Source: CAZUWH01 sp964624075 (GTDB lineage Bacteria > Pseudomonadota > Alphaproteobacteria > Rhodospirillales > Rhodospirillaceae). Taken from it: a DNA stretch of 64,000 nt. Each line of letters starts with the position of its first letter. Position 1 is the stretch's first letter. The notes below the pieces were generated by a model. It ran no database searches. It was not told where the DNA came from and saw only the letters and a program-made list of their open reading frames with translations. The DNA lies in the NCBI GenBank assembly GCA_964624075.1, contig CAZUWH010000001.1, positions 203,605 through 267,604 of the forward strand, written 5' to 3'. Below are positions 1-9,493 of the stretch, piece by piece. The position numbers and the translations under genes were made by a program.

Positions 1-1
1 C

Positions 2-1060
2 GAGGCCTTTGGCACCGTGTTACTGACGATCGCAGGGCTTGTTCTGCTCTTTGACATGATCGAGCTGGTTCGGCGTGCCGCGGCTCGTACCGATCTGTCC
101 TTTGCGCTCCTGTTCAGTCTGGTCCTCCTGAAATTGCCGCGGATGGTGAACCTGGTGCTGCCATTTGCAGTTATGCTGGGGGGCATGGTAGTCCTGTGGC
201 GGCTGTCACGTTCCCGTGAACTGGTGGTGATGCGCGCGGTGGGCATCTCGGCATGGCAATTCCTGCTACCCGTTCTGCTGATCGTGTTCCTGATGGGGGT
301 TGGCAATGTCGCCTTTCTCAATCCACTGGGGGCGGCCTTGTATGCCCGTTATGAGCGGCAGGAAGACGTTCTGCTCTCGCACCGTACCAGCCCGCTGTCG
401 TTGTCGGAAGGCGGCCTGTGGCTGCGTGAGGTGGTGGTGGGGCGGCAGTCAGTCGTTCACGCCAGCCGGCTTCATCAGGAAGGATTGAAGCTCTATCTGC
501 GCGACATCAGCGTTTTCTTGTTCGACGAAAAGAACTTATTTGTTGAGCGAGTCGAGGCATCGAGTGGCATTTTACAAAATGACATGTACTATGAGCTATA
601 CGATGTATGGGTTATGCAACCAGGAAAGCTGTCCATCCATCATGACACCTTGCGCCTGCCGACCACCCTGACCGTGGGCCGTATTCAGGAGAATTTCGCT
701 TCGCCGGAAACAATATCGGTTTGGGAACTGCCGGCTTTCATCCGCTTTTTCGAGGCAGCCGGTTTTTCTGTCCATGCGCATCGTCTGTACCTGTATACTC
801 TGGTGGCTTCGCCGTTTCTTCTATGCGCCATGGTGCTAGTCGCAGCGGCATTCGTGATGCCGCAGACCCGGCGCGGCAGGGGGGGGTTGTTGCGGATTAT
901 CGGTGCCACCGGTGCCGGGTTTCTCTTGTATTTCTTCTCGAAGGTCACGCACGCTCTGGGCCAGTCGGGCATCCTGCCGCTGGTACTGGCCGCCTGGAGC
1001 CCGGTTCTCATCACGGGCCTCCTGGGGCTGGCCGCCGTGTTTCATCTCGAGGACGGATGA
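2..1060 (+). CDS. lptG: LptG-type LPS export permease (5' end outside window)
   Basis: This is an inner-membrane permease of the YjgP/YjgQ family. With LptF and the LptB ATPase it extracts lipopolysaccharide from the inner membrane and feeds it to the periplasmic bridge. The reading frame is already open at base 2, so the N-terminus lies outside the window; a GTG at 17 is in frame but falls inside the first membrane segment and is unlikely to be the start. Visible are an N-terminal hydrophobic helix ending in FDMIELVRRA, two more helices (roughly residues 45-105), a periplasmic beta-rich middle and three C-terminal helices. The C-terminus (GLAAVFHLEDG) and the FDxIELxRR motif favour LptG over LptF. 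LptF would be expected just upstream, outside the window. Confidence 0.9.
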   Translation, partial: EAFGTVLLTIAGLVLLFDMIELVRRAAARTDLSFALLFSLVLLKLPRMVNLVLPFAVMLGGMVVLWRLSRSRELVVMRAVGISAWQFLLPVLLIVFLMGVGNVAFLNPLGAALYARYERQEDVLLSHRTSPLSLSEGGLWLREVVVGRQSVVHASRLHQEGLKLYLRDISVFLFDEKNLFVERVEASSGILQNDMYYELYDVWVMQPGKLSIHHDTLRLPTTLTVGRIQENFASPETISVWELPAFIRFFEAAGFSVHAHRLYLYTLVASPFLLCAMVLVAAAFVMPQTRRGRGGLLRIIGATGAGFLLYFFSKVTHALGQSGILPLVLAAWSPVLITGLLGLAAVFHLEDG

Positions 1061-1082
1061 GGGCTGCGGTCCTTCCCGCCGT

Positions 1083-2753
1083 TCAACGTGGCATGGCCCG
1101 ATAGACACGCAGTGTTTCCCGGCGGCCACGGGAATAATTGAGGCCGTCTATGGTAGAGAGAAGGTCCGGTGCGAACCCACGCGCGGCCAGGGCCTGGCGG
1201 AAGGTTTCATCCTCTCCCTGGCTGACGACCGCCACTGCGGCTGGCGCGGCGGTGACATGCGCGGCAGCGCCGCTGCCATCAGCAAGAATCGTACTAGTTC
1301 CCAGCAGGAAGACCAGACTGGGTTCATGATAGCCGGCTGCAGCCACCGGCTGGGTGCGATCTGCCGCCGTAGCCGCCAGAACGGCTTGTACCCGTTGCGA
1401 CAGCCACAACGATTCTAGGGATGGTATCAGCACGGCGAATATGGTCGCGGCCATAACGCCTGCGCCCATGCCTGCAATTACCATGGCCGGCAGGAACTGG
1501 CCTCGCCAAGCAAGACATACCGTCCCCCATGCCGTGCCCCATGCCGTGAACCCGACGGTTCCCGCCGTTCCCCACGGAAACGCTTCGCCGCCAAACAGCA
1601 TCGGCGCGGTCAGAAATGCCCCTCCCAGGGTTGCGGTCAGCACCGCCCACCCGCCATACCACAGACGTGCCCAACGGGTGCGCAGCGGAGAGGAAGGAGT
1701 CTCTCCCGCGCTCCACACGGCCGCCGCCACCAGCAGGGCCAGCGCCGGATAGACGGGCAGGATGTAGTGGGGCAGTTTGGTCGGTACTGCTTCGAGCACG
1801 AGCCATACCAAACCGCTCCACGCCAGACAGAAACGTACCGCTGGCGTTGTCCGTTGACGCCAGCTCTGTGCCAGGGCCGGCCACAGGAACAATGACGCCG
1901 GCCAGAACGTCAGGGTGGCCAGGAACAGGAAATACCCCGGAGGGGCACCATGGGATTCCTGGGCCCCCAGAAGTTTTGGCAGCAAATCGACCCGTACCGC
2001 CTCAGAGACAAAAGAACCGCCGGTCGCCACGCTGATGGCCACGAACCAGGGACCGGTCACGGCCGCCGTCACCACAAGACCGGTCAGCGACCGCAAGCCC
2101 GTCACCCAGCGCGGCACGGTCCGTTCCCACGCCCACAGGCCCGCAATGGTCAGGCTGCTGACCAGCGGGACAATGGGACCCTTGACCAGAATGCCGATTC
2201 CTTGCGCTAGCCAGAAGATCAGGGCCATTCCCAGTGCCGGAGGCGCTGAGCCTGGCACGGCAGCCAAGGCACTGGACAGGTAGAAACGGGCCAGGGCCCC
2301 TTGCGCCGCTACCACGCACGCCAGCAGCACGGCATCGGTTTTGGCCTGGTGGGCCTCGATGATCACCAGTAATGCGCCGCCCAGCAACGCAGCCCCGAGC
2401 AGGGCGGTACGACGGTCAAACAGTACCTGGCCGAAATGGAAGGTCAGAAGCACCGCCGCCAGAGCACCGGCAACGCTGGGCAGACGGTAAGACCGGATGG
2501 CTGCCGGATCGCCAAACATTTTGACCGCCGCCGCCTGCAGCCAGTGGATACCGACCGGTTTCTTGTGACGGGGCGTGTTCTGGAAGTGGATGTGCACGAA
2601 ATCGCCTGTTTCCAGCATCTGGCGGGTTGCCTGGGCGAAACGAGCTTCGTCCCGGTCAAGAGGCGGCACCGCCGCCAGGCCCGGCAGATAAAGGATCAGA
2701 CAAAATACGGCCAGCGCGAGATAAGGACGAAGGCCGATTGTCACACGATGCAT
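1083..2753 (-). CDS. Glycosyltransferase family 39 membrane protein (ArnT/PMT-like)
   Basis: A polytopic inner-membrane protein of 556 residues with about a dozen hydrophobic segments. It belongs to the GT39/ArnT-like group, which moves a sugar from a polyprenyl-phosphate carrier to lipid A or another periplasmic acceptor. The family signature is visible after the first membrane segment: DRDE at residues 33-36, then KKPVGIHWLQ at 64-73; the acidic pair is the catalytic site in this superfamily. The C-terminal third is a soluble periplasmic domain. It is convergent with lptG, 22 bp apart, which suggests an envelope role but not the substrate. ArnT itself (aminoarabinose transfer) is possible but unproven, since no arn genes are visible. 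Confidence 0.85.
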   Translation of the reverse strand: MHRVTIGLRPYLALAVFCLILYLPGLAAVPPLDRDEARFAQATRQMLETGDFVHIHFQNTPRHKKPVGIHWLQAAAVKMFGDPAAIRSYRLPSVAGALAAVLLTFHFGQVLFDRRTALLGAALLGGALLVIIEAHQAKTDAVLLACVVAAQGALARFYLSSALAAVPGSAPPALGMALIFWLAQGIGILVKGPIVPLVSSLTIAGLWAWERTVPRWVTGLRSLTGLVVTAAVTGPWFVAISVATGGSFVSEAVRVDLLPKLLGAQESHGAPPGYFLFLATLTFWPASLFLWPALAQSWRQRTTPAVRFCLAWSGLVWLVLEAVPTKLPHYILPVYPALALLVAAAVWSAGETPSSPLRTRWARLWYGGWAVLTATLGGAFLTAPMLFGGEAFPWGTAGTVGFTAWGTAWGTVCLAWRGQFLPAMVIAGMGAGVMAATIFAVLIPSLESLWLSQRVQAVLAATAADRTQPVAAAGYHEPSLVFLLGTSTILADGSGAAAHVTAAPAAVAVVSQGEDETFRQALAARGFAPDLLSTIDGLNYSRGRRETLRVYRAMPR

Positions 2754-2920
2754 GTTTGCATCCCTTTACGGGGGGTATCATCCCCTGGGCGTTCAATAGC
2801 ATCAATGGCACCATAGGTCAGAATCACAGGCTCTGCCAGGAAATGCATGTGGCATGAGGTCGTTTTCTTGGCTACCCTGATTTCCGTTTTGAGTCGTCAT
2901 TCTTGGAATGTGAGTCCGCG

Positions 2921-4237
2921 ATGCAGGCTAGCGTCTTTCCTGTTGCCGCGATGGGGGAAACCGGGAGGGGGGTCCAACCCGATGCGTTTCCTCTCACCGT
3001 CATGATGGCCGAGATGGGATACCGCGCCCGCGGTGCCGCTCTGACGCTGGCGCAGGCGCCGACCGTGGCCAAGAATCAGGCCCTGACGGCCGCCGCCCAT
3101 GCCCTCCGTACCCGTGCCGCAGCCGTGATTGCCGCCAATGCCCGTGACAGGGCCGCGGCCCTGGGGTTGTCACCGGCCATGCGCGACCGGTTGTTGCTAG
3201 ATGAGGCGCGTGTTGAAGCCATGGCCAAAGGGCTGGAGGAGATCGCCGCCCTGCCTGATCCGATCGGTACCGTTCTTGCCGAATGGAGTCGCCCCAACGG
3301 CTTGCGGATCAGTCGGGTTCGGGTGCCCCTGGGCGTGATCGGAATCATCTACGAATCACGACCCAATGTGACCGCCGATGCCGGAGGGTTGTGTCTGAAA
3401 TCAGGTAATGCCGCCATTCTGCGGGGCGGTTCGGAAAGTTTCCACTCCGCGCGGGCTATCACGGACTGTCTGGCCGAAGGGCTGAGGGTTGCCGGGCTGC
3501 CGACGGATACCCTGCAGATGGTGCCGACCACGGACCGGGCAGCAGTCGGGGCGATGCTGACCATGGTTGGCGTCATCGACGTTATCGTCCCCCGGGGCGG
3601 CAAATCCTTGATTGAACGCCTGATTGCGGAAAGTCGGGTGCCTCTGTTCCAGCATCTGGAAGGGCTCTGCCACACCTACATTCATGCCGGTGCCGACCTG
3701 GCCAGGGCGCGGCGCGTCGTGCTGAATGCCAAGATGCGGCGCACCGGTATCTGCGGGGCAACCGAGACACTACTCGTGGATCGGGCGGTGGCTGCAACGA
3801 TGCTGCCGCCTGTCGTAGACGACCTGATTGCTGCCGGGTGTGAGATCCGCGGCTGTCCGGAGACGCTGGCGCTCGACCCACGCGTCACGCCTGCAACTGA
3901 GGCCGACTGGAAAACCGAATATCTTGATGCCATCTTGTCCGTGAAGGTGGTGAACGGCCTGGCGGAAGCTATCCACCATATCAACGCTTATGGTTCCCAT
4001 CACACCGACGCCATTCTCACCGAGGACGCGGCGGCAGCAGAGCGGTTCATGACCGAAGTGGATTCGGCCATTATCCTGCACAATGCATCGACCCAGTTCG
4101 CCGATGGCGGCGAATTCGGCATGGGCGCCGAGATCGGCATTTCCACCGGCAAGCTGCATGCCCGCGGTCCGGTTGGGATCGAGCAGTTGACCAGCTTCAA
4201 GTACAAGGTCCGCGGTGAGGGGCAGATCCGGCCATAA
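2921..4237 (+). CDS. proA: Glutamate-5-semialdehyde dehydrogenase (gamma-glutamyl phosphate reductase)
   Basis: Cytosolic enzyme of proline synthesis that reduces gamma-glutamyl phosphate to glutamate semialdehyde with NADPH. The aldehyde-dehydrogenase fold is complete: IIYESRPNVT near residue 143, the CLKSGNA segment near 160, and the catalytic cysteine in TGICGATETL (Cys278 from this start). The C-terminus, with FADGGEFGMGAEIGIST and the Arg-Gly-Pro segment, is intact. I start at the ATG at 2921. A TTG at 2903 and ATGs at 3002/3005 are alternatives; the later ones give the more usual ~410-residue length, so the first ~27 residues are uncertain. The partner proB is not in the window. No operon partner is evident downstream. 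Confidence 0.95.
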   Translation: MQASVFPVAAMGETGRGVQPDAFPLTVMMAEMGYRARGAALTLAQAPTVAKNQALTAAAHALRTRAAAVIAANARDRAAALGLSPAMRDRLLLDEARVEAMAKGLEEIAALPDPIGTVLAEWSRPNGLRISRVRVPLGVIGIIYESRPNVTADAGGLCLKSGNAAILRGGSESFHSARAITDCLAEGLRVAGLPTDTLQMVPTTDRAAVGAMLTMVGVIDVIVPRGGKSLIERLIAESRVPLFQHLEGLCHTYIHAGADLARARRVVLNAKMRRTGICGATETLLVDRAVAATMLPPVVDDLIAAGCEIRGCPETLALDPRVTPATEADWKTEYLDAILSVKVVNGLAEAIHHINAYGSHHTDAILTEDAAAAERFMTEVDSAIILHNASTQFADGGEFGMGAEIGISTGKLHARGPVGIEQLTSFKYKVRGEGQIRP

Positions 4238-4550
4238 AGCCAGCGCGCCGAAGAATTGGCACACGTCTCCTCTGAAAGACCACCAGGCTGCATCGTGTCC
4301 TGGCTGGTGTGGGCGGTACCGCGAGTCGTCTTGCGATCCTGTCCCTTTCCTTCGTTTCGGGGGGGGGGGGAGAGAAAGCTTTTGAAACGGATCTGGCGTA
4401 GATGAGGCGTTCGGGGCCGTGGCCTCCGGTAACCGGGCGCAAAGAATTCCGGCTTGGCAAATGCAGCTGCCCTGACGATACTCCGGGCGCGTTCGTTTTC
4501 GTGGTGCGGTATCAGGGTTTGGATTTGAACCGGAGAGGGAAGACGTCATT
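4238..4550. other. Intergenic region with a 12-G tract
   Basis: No convincing gene. A run of 12 G residues lies at 4359-4370. The last 40 bases contain a purine-rich stretch (GGAGAGGGAAGA) that probably includes the ribosome-binding region of the downstream transporter. Confidence 0.5.
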
Positions 4551-5993
4551 ATGGGATTGTTCAGAAAAACACTGCCCCTGCTGTGGCTCGGACTCGGCTT
4601 TGCTCTGGTACCGGTGGACGGGTGGGCCTCGGAAGGTCATGCGGTGCCGCATCTCGAGGGAGCCCGGCTGAGTCTGATCTGGGGTGTTCCTTTTATCGGG
4701 ATCTTGTTGTCCATTGCCATGGGACCGCTGCTTTTCCCTCATTTCTGGGAGCATCATTTCGGCAAGGTTTCGATGTTCTGGGCCCTGTGCTTCATCGTTC
4801 CCTACACCCTGCTAGATGGTGCAACAGCGGCCGCTTATCAGCTTCTTCATACCGCCCTACTTGAATACTTTCCCTTTATCATCCTTCTGTTTACCCTGTT
4901 CACGGTGGCAGGCGGCGTTCGTCTGAAAGGCGCCCTGGTGGGGACACCGATGGTCAACACCACCTTCCTGCTGATCGGCACCCTGATCGCGAGCTGGATG
5001 GGAACGACCGGCGCCTCGATGCTCCTGATTCGCCCCCTGATCCGGGCGATCGAGAACCGCCGCTACAAGATCCATGTGATCGTGTTCTTCATATTCCTTG
5101 TCAGCAACATCGGCGGCTCCCTGACACCGCTTGGTGACCCGCCCCTGTTCCTTGGTTTCCTCAAAGGTGTTGACTTCTTCTGGCCGACCGTTCATCTGCT
5201 GGTTCCGACGGTCGTGGCAGAGAGCCTTCTTCTTGGCCTGTTCTTCGTTCTTGATGCCTATCTTTATGGTCGGGAGAGGGGAACGGCACGGCAGGGGGTC
5301 GGCAGGACCGGCGAGTCCCTGGGTCTGGAGGGAAGCGTCAATATCCTCCTTCTGGGGGTCATCGTCGGGGCGGTCCTGATGAGCGGGATGTGGCAACCTG
5401 GTGTAGCCTGGACCTTCTTCCATGTCGAGGTCGAGCTGCAGAACATGGTCCGCGACGGACTGCTCCTGGTCATCGCCGCCTTGTCCTTGGGGGTGACGCA
5501 AGCGGAAAGCCGTACCGCCAATGGTTTCACATGGGGGCCGATTCTGGAGGTGGCCAAGCTGTTTGCCGCCATTTTCGTGACCATCATTCCGGTCATTGCC
5601 ATCCTGCGCGCCGGAACCAATGGAGCCTTGGCTGCGGTGGTGAGCGCCGTCACCGGTGCCGATGGCCAGCCGGTCAACGCGGCCTATTTTTGGTTTACCG
5701 GCATCTTGTCGAGTTTCCTCGACAACGCTCCCACCTATCTCGTGTTCTTCAACACCGCCGGAGGCGAGGCACCCGTTCTGATGGGATCGATGGCCACTAC
5801 GCTGGCAGCTATTTCCATGGGAGCGGTATTCATGGGCGCCAATTCCTATATTGGCAATGCGCCGAACTTCATGGTCCGTGCCATCGCCGAGGAACGAGGG
5901 GTGAAGATGCCGAGTTTCTTTGGCTACATGGCCTGGTCAGTCGGTATTCTGGTCCCGTTGTTCGTGTTGTTGACGTTCCTGTTCTTCCGGTGA
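4551..5993 (+). CDS. Sodium:proton antiporter / CitMHS_2-family ion transporter
   Basis: A 480-residue inner-membrane transporter of the ion-transporter superfamily (CitMHS_2, NhaD/ArsB-like). It starts with a probable cleavable signal (LPLLWLGLGFALV ... GWASE), then about eleven hydrophobic segments. Family-like motifs are GGSLTPLGDPPLFLGF near residue 190 and, in the second half, SSFLDNAPTYLVFF followed by ANSYIGNAPNFMV; Asp/Asn-containing membrane segments like these carry the ion in the superfamily. Such genes are usually named sodium:proton antiporter, but citrate or dicarboxylate transport cannot be excluded from sequence. The ATG follows a GGAGAGGGAAGACGTCATT leader, a good Shine-Dalgarno region. 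A hairpin follows at 6012. Confidence 0.85.
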   Translation: MGLFRKTLPLLWLGLGFALVPVDGWASEGHAVPHLEGARLSLIWGVPFIGILLSIAMGPLLFPHFWEHHFGKVSMFWALCFIVPYTLLDGATAAAYQLLHTALLEYFPFIILLFTLFTVAGGVRLKGALVGTPMVNTTFLLIGTLIASWMGTTGASMLLIRPLIRAIENRRYKIHVIVFFIFLVSNIGGSLTPLGDPPLFLGFLKGVDFFWPTVHLLVPTVVAESLLLGLFFVLDAYLYGRERGTARQGVGRTGESLGLEGSVNILLLGVIVGAVLMSGMWQPGVAWTFFHVEVELQNMVRDGLLLVIAALSLGVTQAESRTANGFTWGPILEVAKLFAAIFVTIIPVIAILRAGTNGALAAVVSAVTGADGQPVNAAYFWFTGILSSFLDNAPTYLVFFNTAGGEAPVLMGSMATTLAAISMGAVFMGANSYIGNAPNFMVRAIAEERGVKMPSFFGYMAWSVGILVPLFVLLTFLFFR

Positions 5994-6011
5994 ACCATTA
6001 CGATGGCAGAA

Positions 6012-6031
6012 GCGGCAGGACTTCCTGCCGC
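6012..6031 (+). terminator. Perfect 9-bp hairpin after the antiporter gene
   Basis: GCGGCAGGA and TCCTGCCGC are exact reverse complements separated by two bases, 18 bp after the antiporter stop codon. There is no T-tract, so it may be a 3'-end stabilising hairpin rather than a true intrinsic terminator. Confidence 0.4.
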
Positions 6032-6183
6032 ATGCTTGCGGGAGGTGGGGAGGGGGTCGAAATGCCCTCTTGTGCCGTTCCCGAAAGAGGGGTCATTATG
6101 CGTGTGCGCGCGCCCGCCGCCGTCATGCCAGGTCCGACGGCAGAGGTGGGTGTCGTATTTTGTCGTTCCTGATGGGTTGCATC

Positions 6184-7014
6184 ATGCTCAGAAATTTCTT
6201 GCGTATCGCTGCGGTTCTGATCGCTGCTGTCCCGGGGGCTGTCGTGCAGGCTGCCCCTGATCCGGTGGTCGCCGTCGTCAATGGCACCGAGATTCATCGT
6301 TCGGCGGTGGAGTTGCTGCTGCGCACACTGCCGCAGGGACAGGGCGTGGCAACGGATGCCGCGCTGCAGGACCAGATCCTTGACCACCTGATCACGGCCG
6401 AGGTGCTGCGGGAGGAGATGCGGCGGCAGGAGCTGGACCAGGCGCCCGAAGTCAGGGCGCAACTGGCGGAAATGGAAAGGCATCTGTTCCGGCACGTCTA
6501 CCAGACCCGCGTCATTGAACCCCAGATCACCGATGCCGTCCTTCGGGCGCATTACGACAGGATCATCAAGGATCTGCCGGAGCGCGAAGAGATCCGGGTC
6601 CGCCACATCCTGCTCGGCAGCGAAACGGAGGCACAGAGCGTGGTCGCCGACATCCAAAGAGGTGCCGATTTTGCCAGCGTGGCGCGTGAACGGTCTTTCG
6701 ACAGTTCGAAGAACCGGGGTGGAGATCTCGGTTTCTTGCCGATCGAAGCCCTGGTGGAGCCCTTTGCCCAGGCCGCCGTGGCCCTGCAGCCCGGCCAGAT
6801 GAGCAGCCAGCCGGTCCAGAGTCCGTTTGGCTGGCATGTCATCAGGCTGGAGGAACGACGCCGCAGCAAACCCGGATTCGATGACGTCCAGGATGAATTC
6901 AAGGCCAGCCTGGTTCAGCAGGCTCTCACCCAGTCCCTGGAGGCCTTGCGGGCCAAGGCGGTCATCAAGAAAATGTCGTTTCCCGCTGTTCCAAGGGGCG
7001 ACAGGATATTGTGA
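6184..7014 (+). CDS. Periplasmic PpiC/SurA-type peptidyl-prolyl isomerase
   Basis: A secreted parvulin-type foldase of 276 residues that would catalyse prolyl cis-trans isomerisation and chaperone outer-membrane or periplasmic proteins. Residues 1-24 are a signal peptide (MLRNFLRIAAVLIAAVPGAV, then VQAA). A SurA-like N-terminal helical domain covers about 30-130, and the parvulin domain about 136-224, with EIRVRHILL, the GGDLGFL turn and SPFGWHVI. I start at the ATG at 6184 because the signal peptide begins there. An ATG at 6172 adds only four residues; the longer open frame back to 6070 is arginine-rich and implausible. Its place upstream of argJ is probably incidental. Confidence 0.9.
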   Translation: MLRNFLRIAAVLIAAVPGAVVQAAPDPVVAVVNGTEIHRSAVELLLRTLPQGQGVATDAALQDQILDHLITAEVLREEMRRQELDQAPEVRAQLAEMERHLFRHVYQTRVIEPQITDAVLRAHYDRIIKDLPEREEIRVRHILLGSETEAQSVVADIQRGADFASVARERSFDSSKNRGGDLGFLPIEALVEPFAQAAVALQPGQMSSQPVQSPFGWHVIRLEERRRSKPGFDDVQDEFKASLVQQALTQSLEALRAKAVIKKMSFPAVPRGDRIL

Positions 7015-7055
7015 AGAGCGACGACACGTTCTATCGGCGCTGATCCTTCCAAGCA

Positions 7056-8297
7056 ATGGACTCTGCCATGGTCACCGCTTCGCCATTTGCACCCTTGAGT
7101 TTACCCGAATTGCCATCCATTGACGGAGTGCGTCTGGCAACCCGTGCCTGCGGCATCCGTTACAAGGGACGCACCGATCTCTTGTTTGTCGAACTGGTAC
7201 CAGACAGTACCGTGGCGGGGGTGTTCACGCGCTCGAAAACCTGCTCGGCGCCGGTGGATTGGTGTCGCATGGTGGTTGCAGAAGGCCGTGGACGGGCGCT
7301 GGTGGTGAATTCCGGGAACGCCAACGCCTTCACCGGCCGGGCTGGCGTCAGTGCGGTTCACAGCATTGCGACCGCCGCGGCCGCCGTGGTCGGGTGCACG
7401 CCGAAAGAGGTCCTGATCGCCTCGACGGGGACCATCGGCTTTCCGCTTGATGATACCAGGATCACGATCGCCCTGCCGGATCTGGGGACGCAAATGTCTG
7501 AATATGCATGGTCGGAAGCGGCGCGGGCTATCATGACCACCGACACCTATCCCAAGGTTGCCACCCGGCGGGCCATGATCGACAATACCCGGGTCAAGCT
7601 CAACGGAATTGCTAAGGGCTCAGGAATGATCGCCCCTGACATGGCCACCATGCTGGGGTTTGTGTTCACCGATGCGACCATCGTCGCTCCGGTCCTGCAT
7701 GATCTTCTGGGCAGGGAGGTGGAGAGAACCTTCAACTGCATCACCGTGGATGGCGATACATCAACCAGCGATACCCTGCTTCTGTTTGCGACCGGCCAGG
7801 CTGGACATGCTGCTGTCACCAGCGTAGGCGATCCGCGGCTCACCGAATTCCGCACCCGCCTGAACGAGGTGCTGCGCGACCTGGCCCATCAGGTAGTCAA
7901 GGATGGCGAGGGGGCTTCCCGCTTTGTCACCATCATGGTCAGCGGGGCCGCAAGCTTCGGGGCCGCTCGGCGGATCGGGTTTGCCATTGCCCATTCGCCT
8001 TTAGTCAAGACCGCCATCGCCGGTGGCGATGCCAACTGGGGACGGATCGTCATGGCTGTGGGCAAATCGGGCGAAAAGGCTGACCGTGACAGGCTGCGAA
8101 TCTGCATCGGCGGTATCGTGGTGGCCGAGAACGGTGGTCCGGTTGCAGGATATGATGAAGCCCCCGTGGCTGCCCACATGCAAGGCCGTCATATTGTCAT
8201 TGAGGTTGACGTCGGTATTGGTCGTGGCAAGTCTACAGTGTGGACATGTGACATGACACACGCTTACATTGATATCAATAGTTCATATCGCACGTGA
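7056..8297 (+). CDS. argJ: Bifunctional ornithine acetyltransferase / N-acetylglutamate synthase
   Basis: Arginine biosynthesis. It transfers acetyl from N-acetylornithine to glutamate, recycling the acetyl group, and in bifunctional forms also uses acetyl-CoA. It has 413 residues, the normal length. The self-cleavage and nucleophile site is clear: KGSGMIAPDMATML at residues 187-200, with Thr198 the expected nucleophile exposed when the chain autoprocesses into alpha and beta subunits. Other family segments are VVNSGNANAFTG near 83, STGTIG near 123 and GGDANWGRI near 323. The C-terminus ends in the usual AYIxINSSYRT. The ATG at 7056 was chosen; an ATG at 7068 is also possible. A weak GC-rich hairpin (8311-8340) follows the gene. 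Confidence 0.96.
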   Translation: MDSAMVTASPFAPLSLPELPSIDGVRLATRACGIRYKGRTDLLFVELVPDSTVAGVFTRSKTCSAPVDWCRMVVAEGRGRALVVNSGNANAFTGRAGVSAVHSIATAAAAVVGCTPKEVLIASTGTIGFPLDDTRITIALPDLGTQMSEYAWSEAARAIMTTDTYPKVATRRAMIDNTRVKLNGIAKGSGMIAPDMATMLGFVFTDATIVAPVLHDLLGREVERTFNCITVDGDTSTSDTLLLFATGQAGHAAVTSVGDPRLTEFRTRLNEVLRDLAHQVVKDGEGASRFVTIMVSGAASFGAARRIGFAIAHSPLVKTAIAGGDANWGRIVMAVGKSGEKADRDRLRICIGGIVVAENGGPVAGYDEAPVAAHMQGRHIVIEVDVGIGRGKSTVWTCDMTHAYIDINSSYRT

Positions 8298-8511
8298 ATG
8301 GGGATGTGACGCGGGAAAAGGAAAAACGGTGCCATCCCGCTCGCGTCCACTGAAACCCTGATCCGCAAAGGACGGGGACGATTCACAAGGGAGGCAGGGT
8401 ACAGGGTACAAACGGCTCAAGGCCTGCAAGCCTTGCATGAGACTGGATGTTGATCTTGATGTATGGCAGTATTGGTCCGGGAAACGGCTGAAGATCTAAT
8501 GGTTTCTTCTG

Positions 8512-9090
8512 ATGCCAGAGAAGGGGGAACAAGCACAGGTGCCGGAGGCGAGTCCAGCCTGTTCTGATACGGCGTGGCTGGAGCAGGTTGCCTTGCGTTA
8601 CCTGGCCCGTTTCGAGGCCCCGCGGGAGCGGGTACGCCGTCTGCTTCTGGCCAGACTTGGACGCGTTGGTGGCACGGCGGCAGGGCTTGCTGCGGTCGAA
8701 GTCGTACTGACGCGGCTGGTTGCCCGGCGGCTGATTGATGATGATCGTTTCGCGCAAATGCGTGCGCGCGGCCTCAACCGCAAGGGACGATCACTCCGCG
8801 CCATCCGGGCCATCCTGCAGGATGGCGGGGTGGCGACCAGCACGGCAGCGGCTGCTCTTGCCATGCTGGTCGAGGAAGGCAGCGTGTCCGATCTGCGGGC
8901 CGCGGCTGTTTATTGCCGCCGTCGGCAGTTTGGACCGTTTCGTTCTCCCGCGCAACGGCAGACCCTGCGTCTACGTGATGTGGCCGCCTTGACCCGTGTC
9001 GGTTTTGAAGCCTCCATCGCTTGCCTGGTGATCGATGCGGCCACGGCCGAGGAAGTAGAGGCCTGGGCCCTTGATCCGACAGCCGGTTAG
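8512..9090 (+). CDS. recX: Regulatory protein RecX
   Basis: A small helical protein (192 residues) that binds RecA filaments and limits recombinase activity. The repeated three-helix RecX modules are visible: a segment ending in LLARLGRVGG, a second with RRLIDDDRFAQMRARGLNRKGRSLRAI, and a C-terminal module with RRRQFGPFR. The (I/V)DDxxFAxxxxR pattern is characteristic. recA is not adjacent here, as is common in alphaproteobacteria. It is followed 39 bp later by an arsC-like gene in the same direction. Confidence 0.85.
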   Translation: MPEKGEQAQVPEASPACSDTAWLEQVALRYLARFEAPRERVRRLLLARLGRVGGTAAGLAAVEVVLTRLVARRLIDDDRFAQMRARGLNRKGRSLRAIRAILQDGGVATSTAAAALAMLVEEGSVSDLRAAAVYCRRRQFGPFRSPAQRQTLRLRDVAALTRVGFEASIACLVIDAATAEEVEAWALDPTAG

Positions 9091-9129
9091 AAGTCGGCAG
9101 GGTCCTTATTCTTTCCGGAGATTCAATTC

Positions 9130-9471
9130 GTGTCTGTCACCATTTATCACAATCCCTGTTGCAGCAAATCACGGGCTGCCCTGCATCTCATGCGCGAGCG
9201 TGGAATCGAACCCGTGGTCATCGAGTACCTGGCTACGCCACCGACTGCAGAGGAATTGACTGCTTTACTCAGGCTCCTCGGCCTATCGGCGCGTCAGCTT
9301 TTGCGTTGGAAGGAAGCACGGAAGGCAGGCGTGGACGAATCCCTGCCAGATGAGGTGGCGCTGATTGCAGCCATGACCGGGAATCCCCTCCTCATCGAAC
9401 GCCCTATTGTCGTGGCCGGGAACAGGGCCGTCCTGGGACGGCCGCCGGAAAAGGTCCTCGAACTTCTCTGA
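9130..9471 (+). CDS. arsC: ArsC-family arsenate reductase (glutaredoxin-linked type)
   Basis: A 113-residue thioredoxin-fold protein of the ArsC/Spx group. It starts with GTG at 9130 behind a TTCCGGAG sequence. The active-site loop reads YHNPCCSKSR, with Cys11 in the position of the catalytic cysteine of E. coli ArsC. The conserved LIERPIVV segment that carries the arsenate-binding arginine is present, as is the C-terminal RPPEKVLELL. Known family members reduce arsenate to arsenite with glutathione and glutaredoxin. No arsR, arsB or acr3 gene is nearby, so physiological arsenate resistance is not proven; the chromosomal YffB-like branch is another option. Confidence 0.88.
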   Translation: MSVTIYHNPCCSKSRAALHLMRERGIEPVVIEYLATPPTAEELTALLRLLGLSARQLLRWKEARKAGVDESLPDEVALIAAMTGNPLLIERPIVVAGNRAVLGRPPEKVLELL

Positions 9472-9493
9472 CCTCCTGAAATCGGTCCCGCGG

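Noticed and set aside
5998..7056. Long minus-strand frame of 352 codons over the PpiC gene
   Set aside because: It is antisense to a gene with a clear signal peptide and parvulin motifs and has no recognisable domain.
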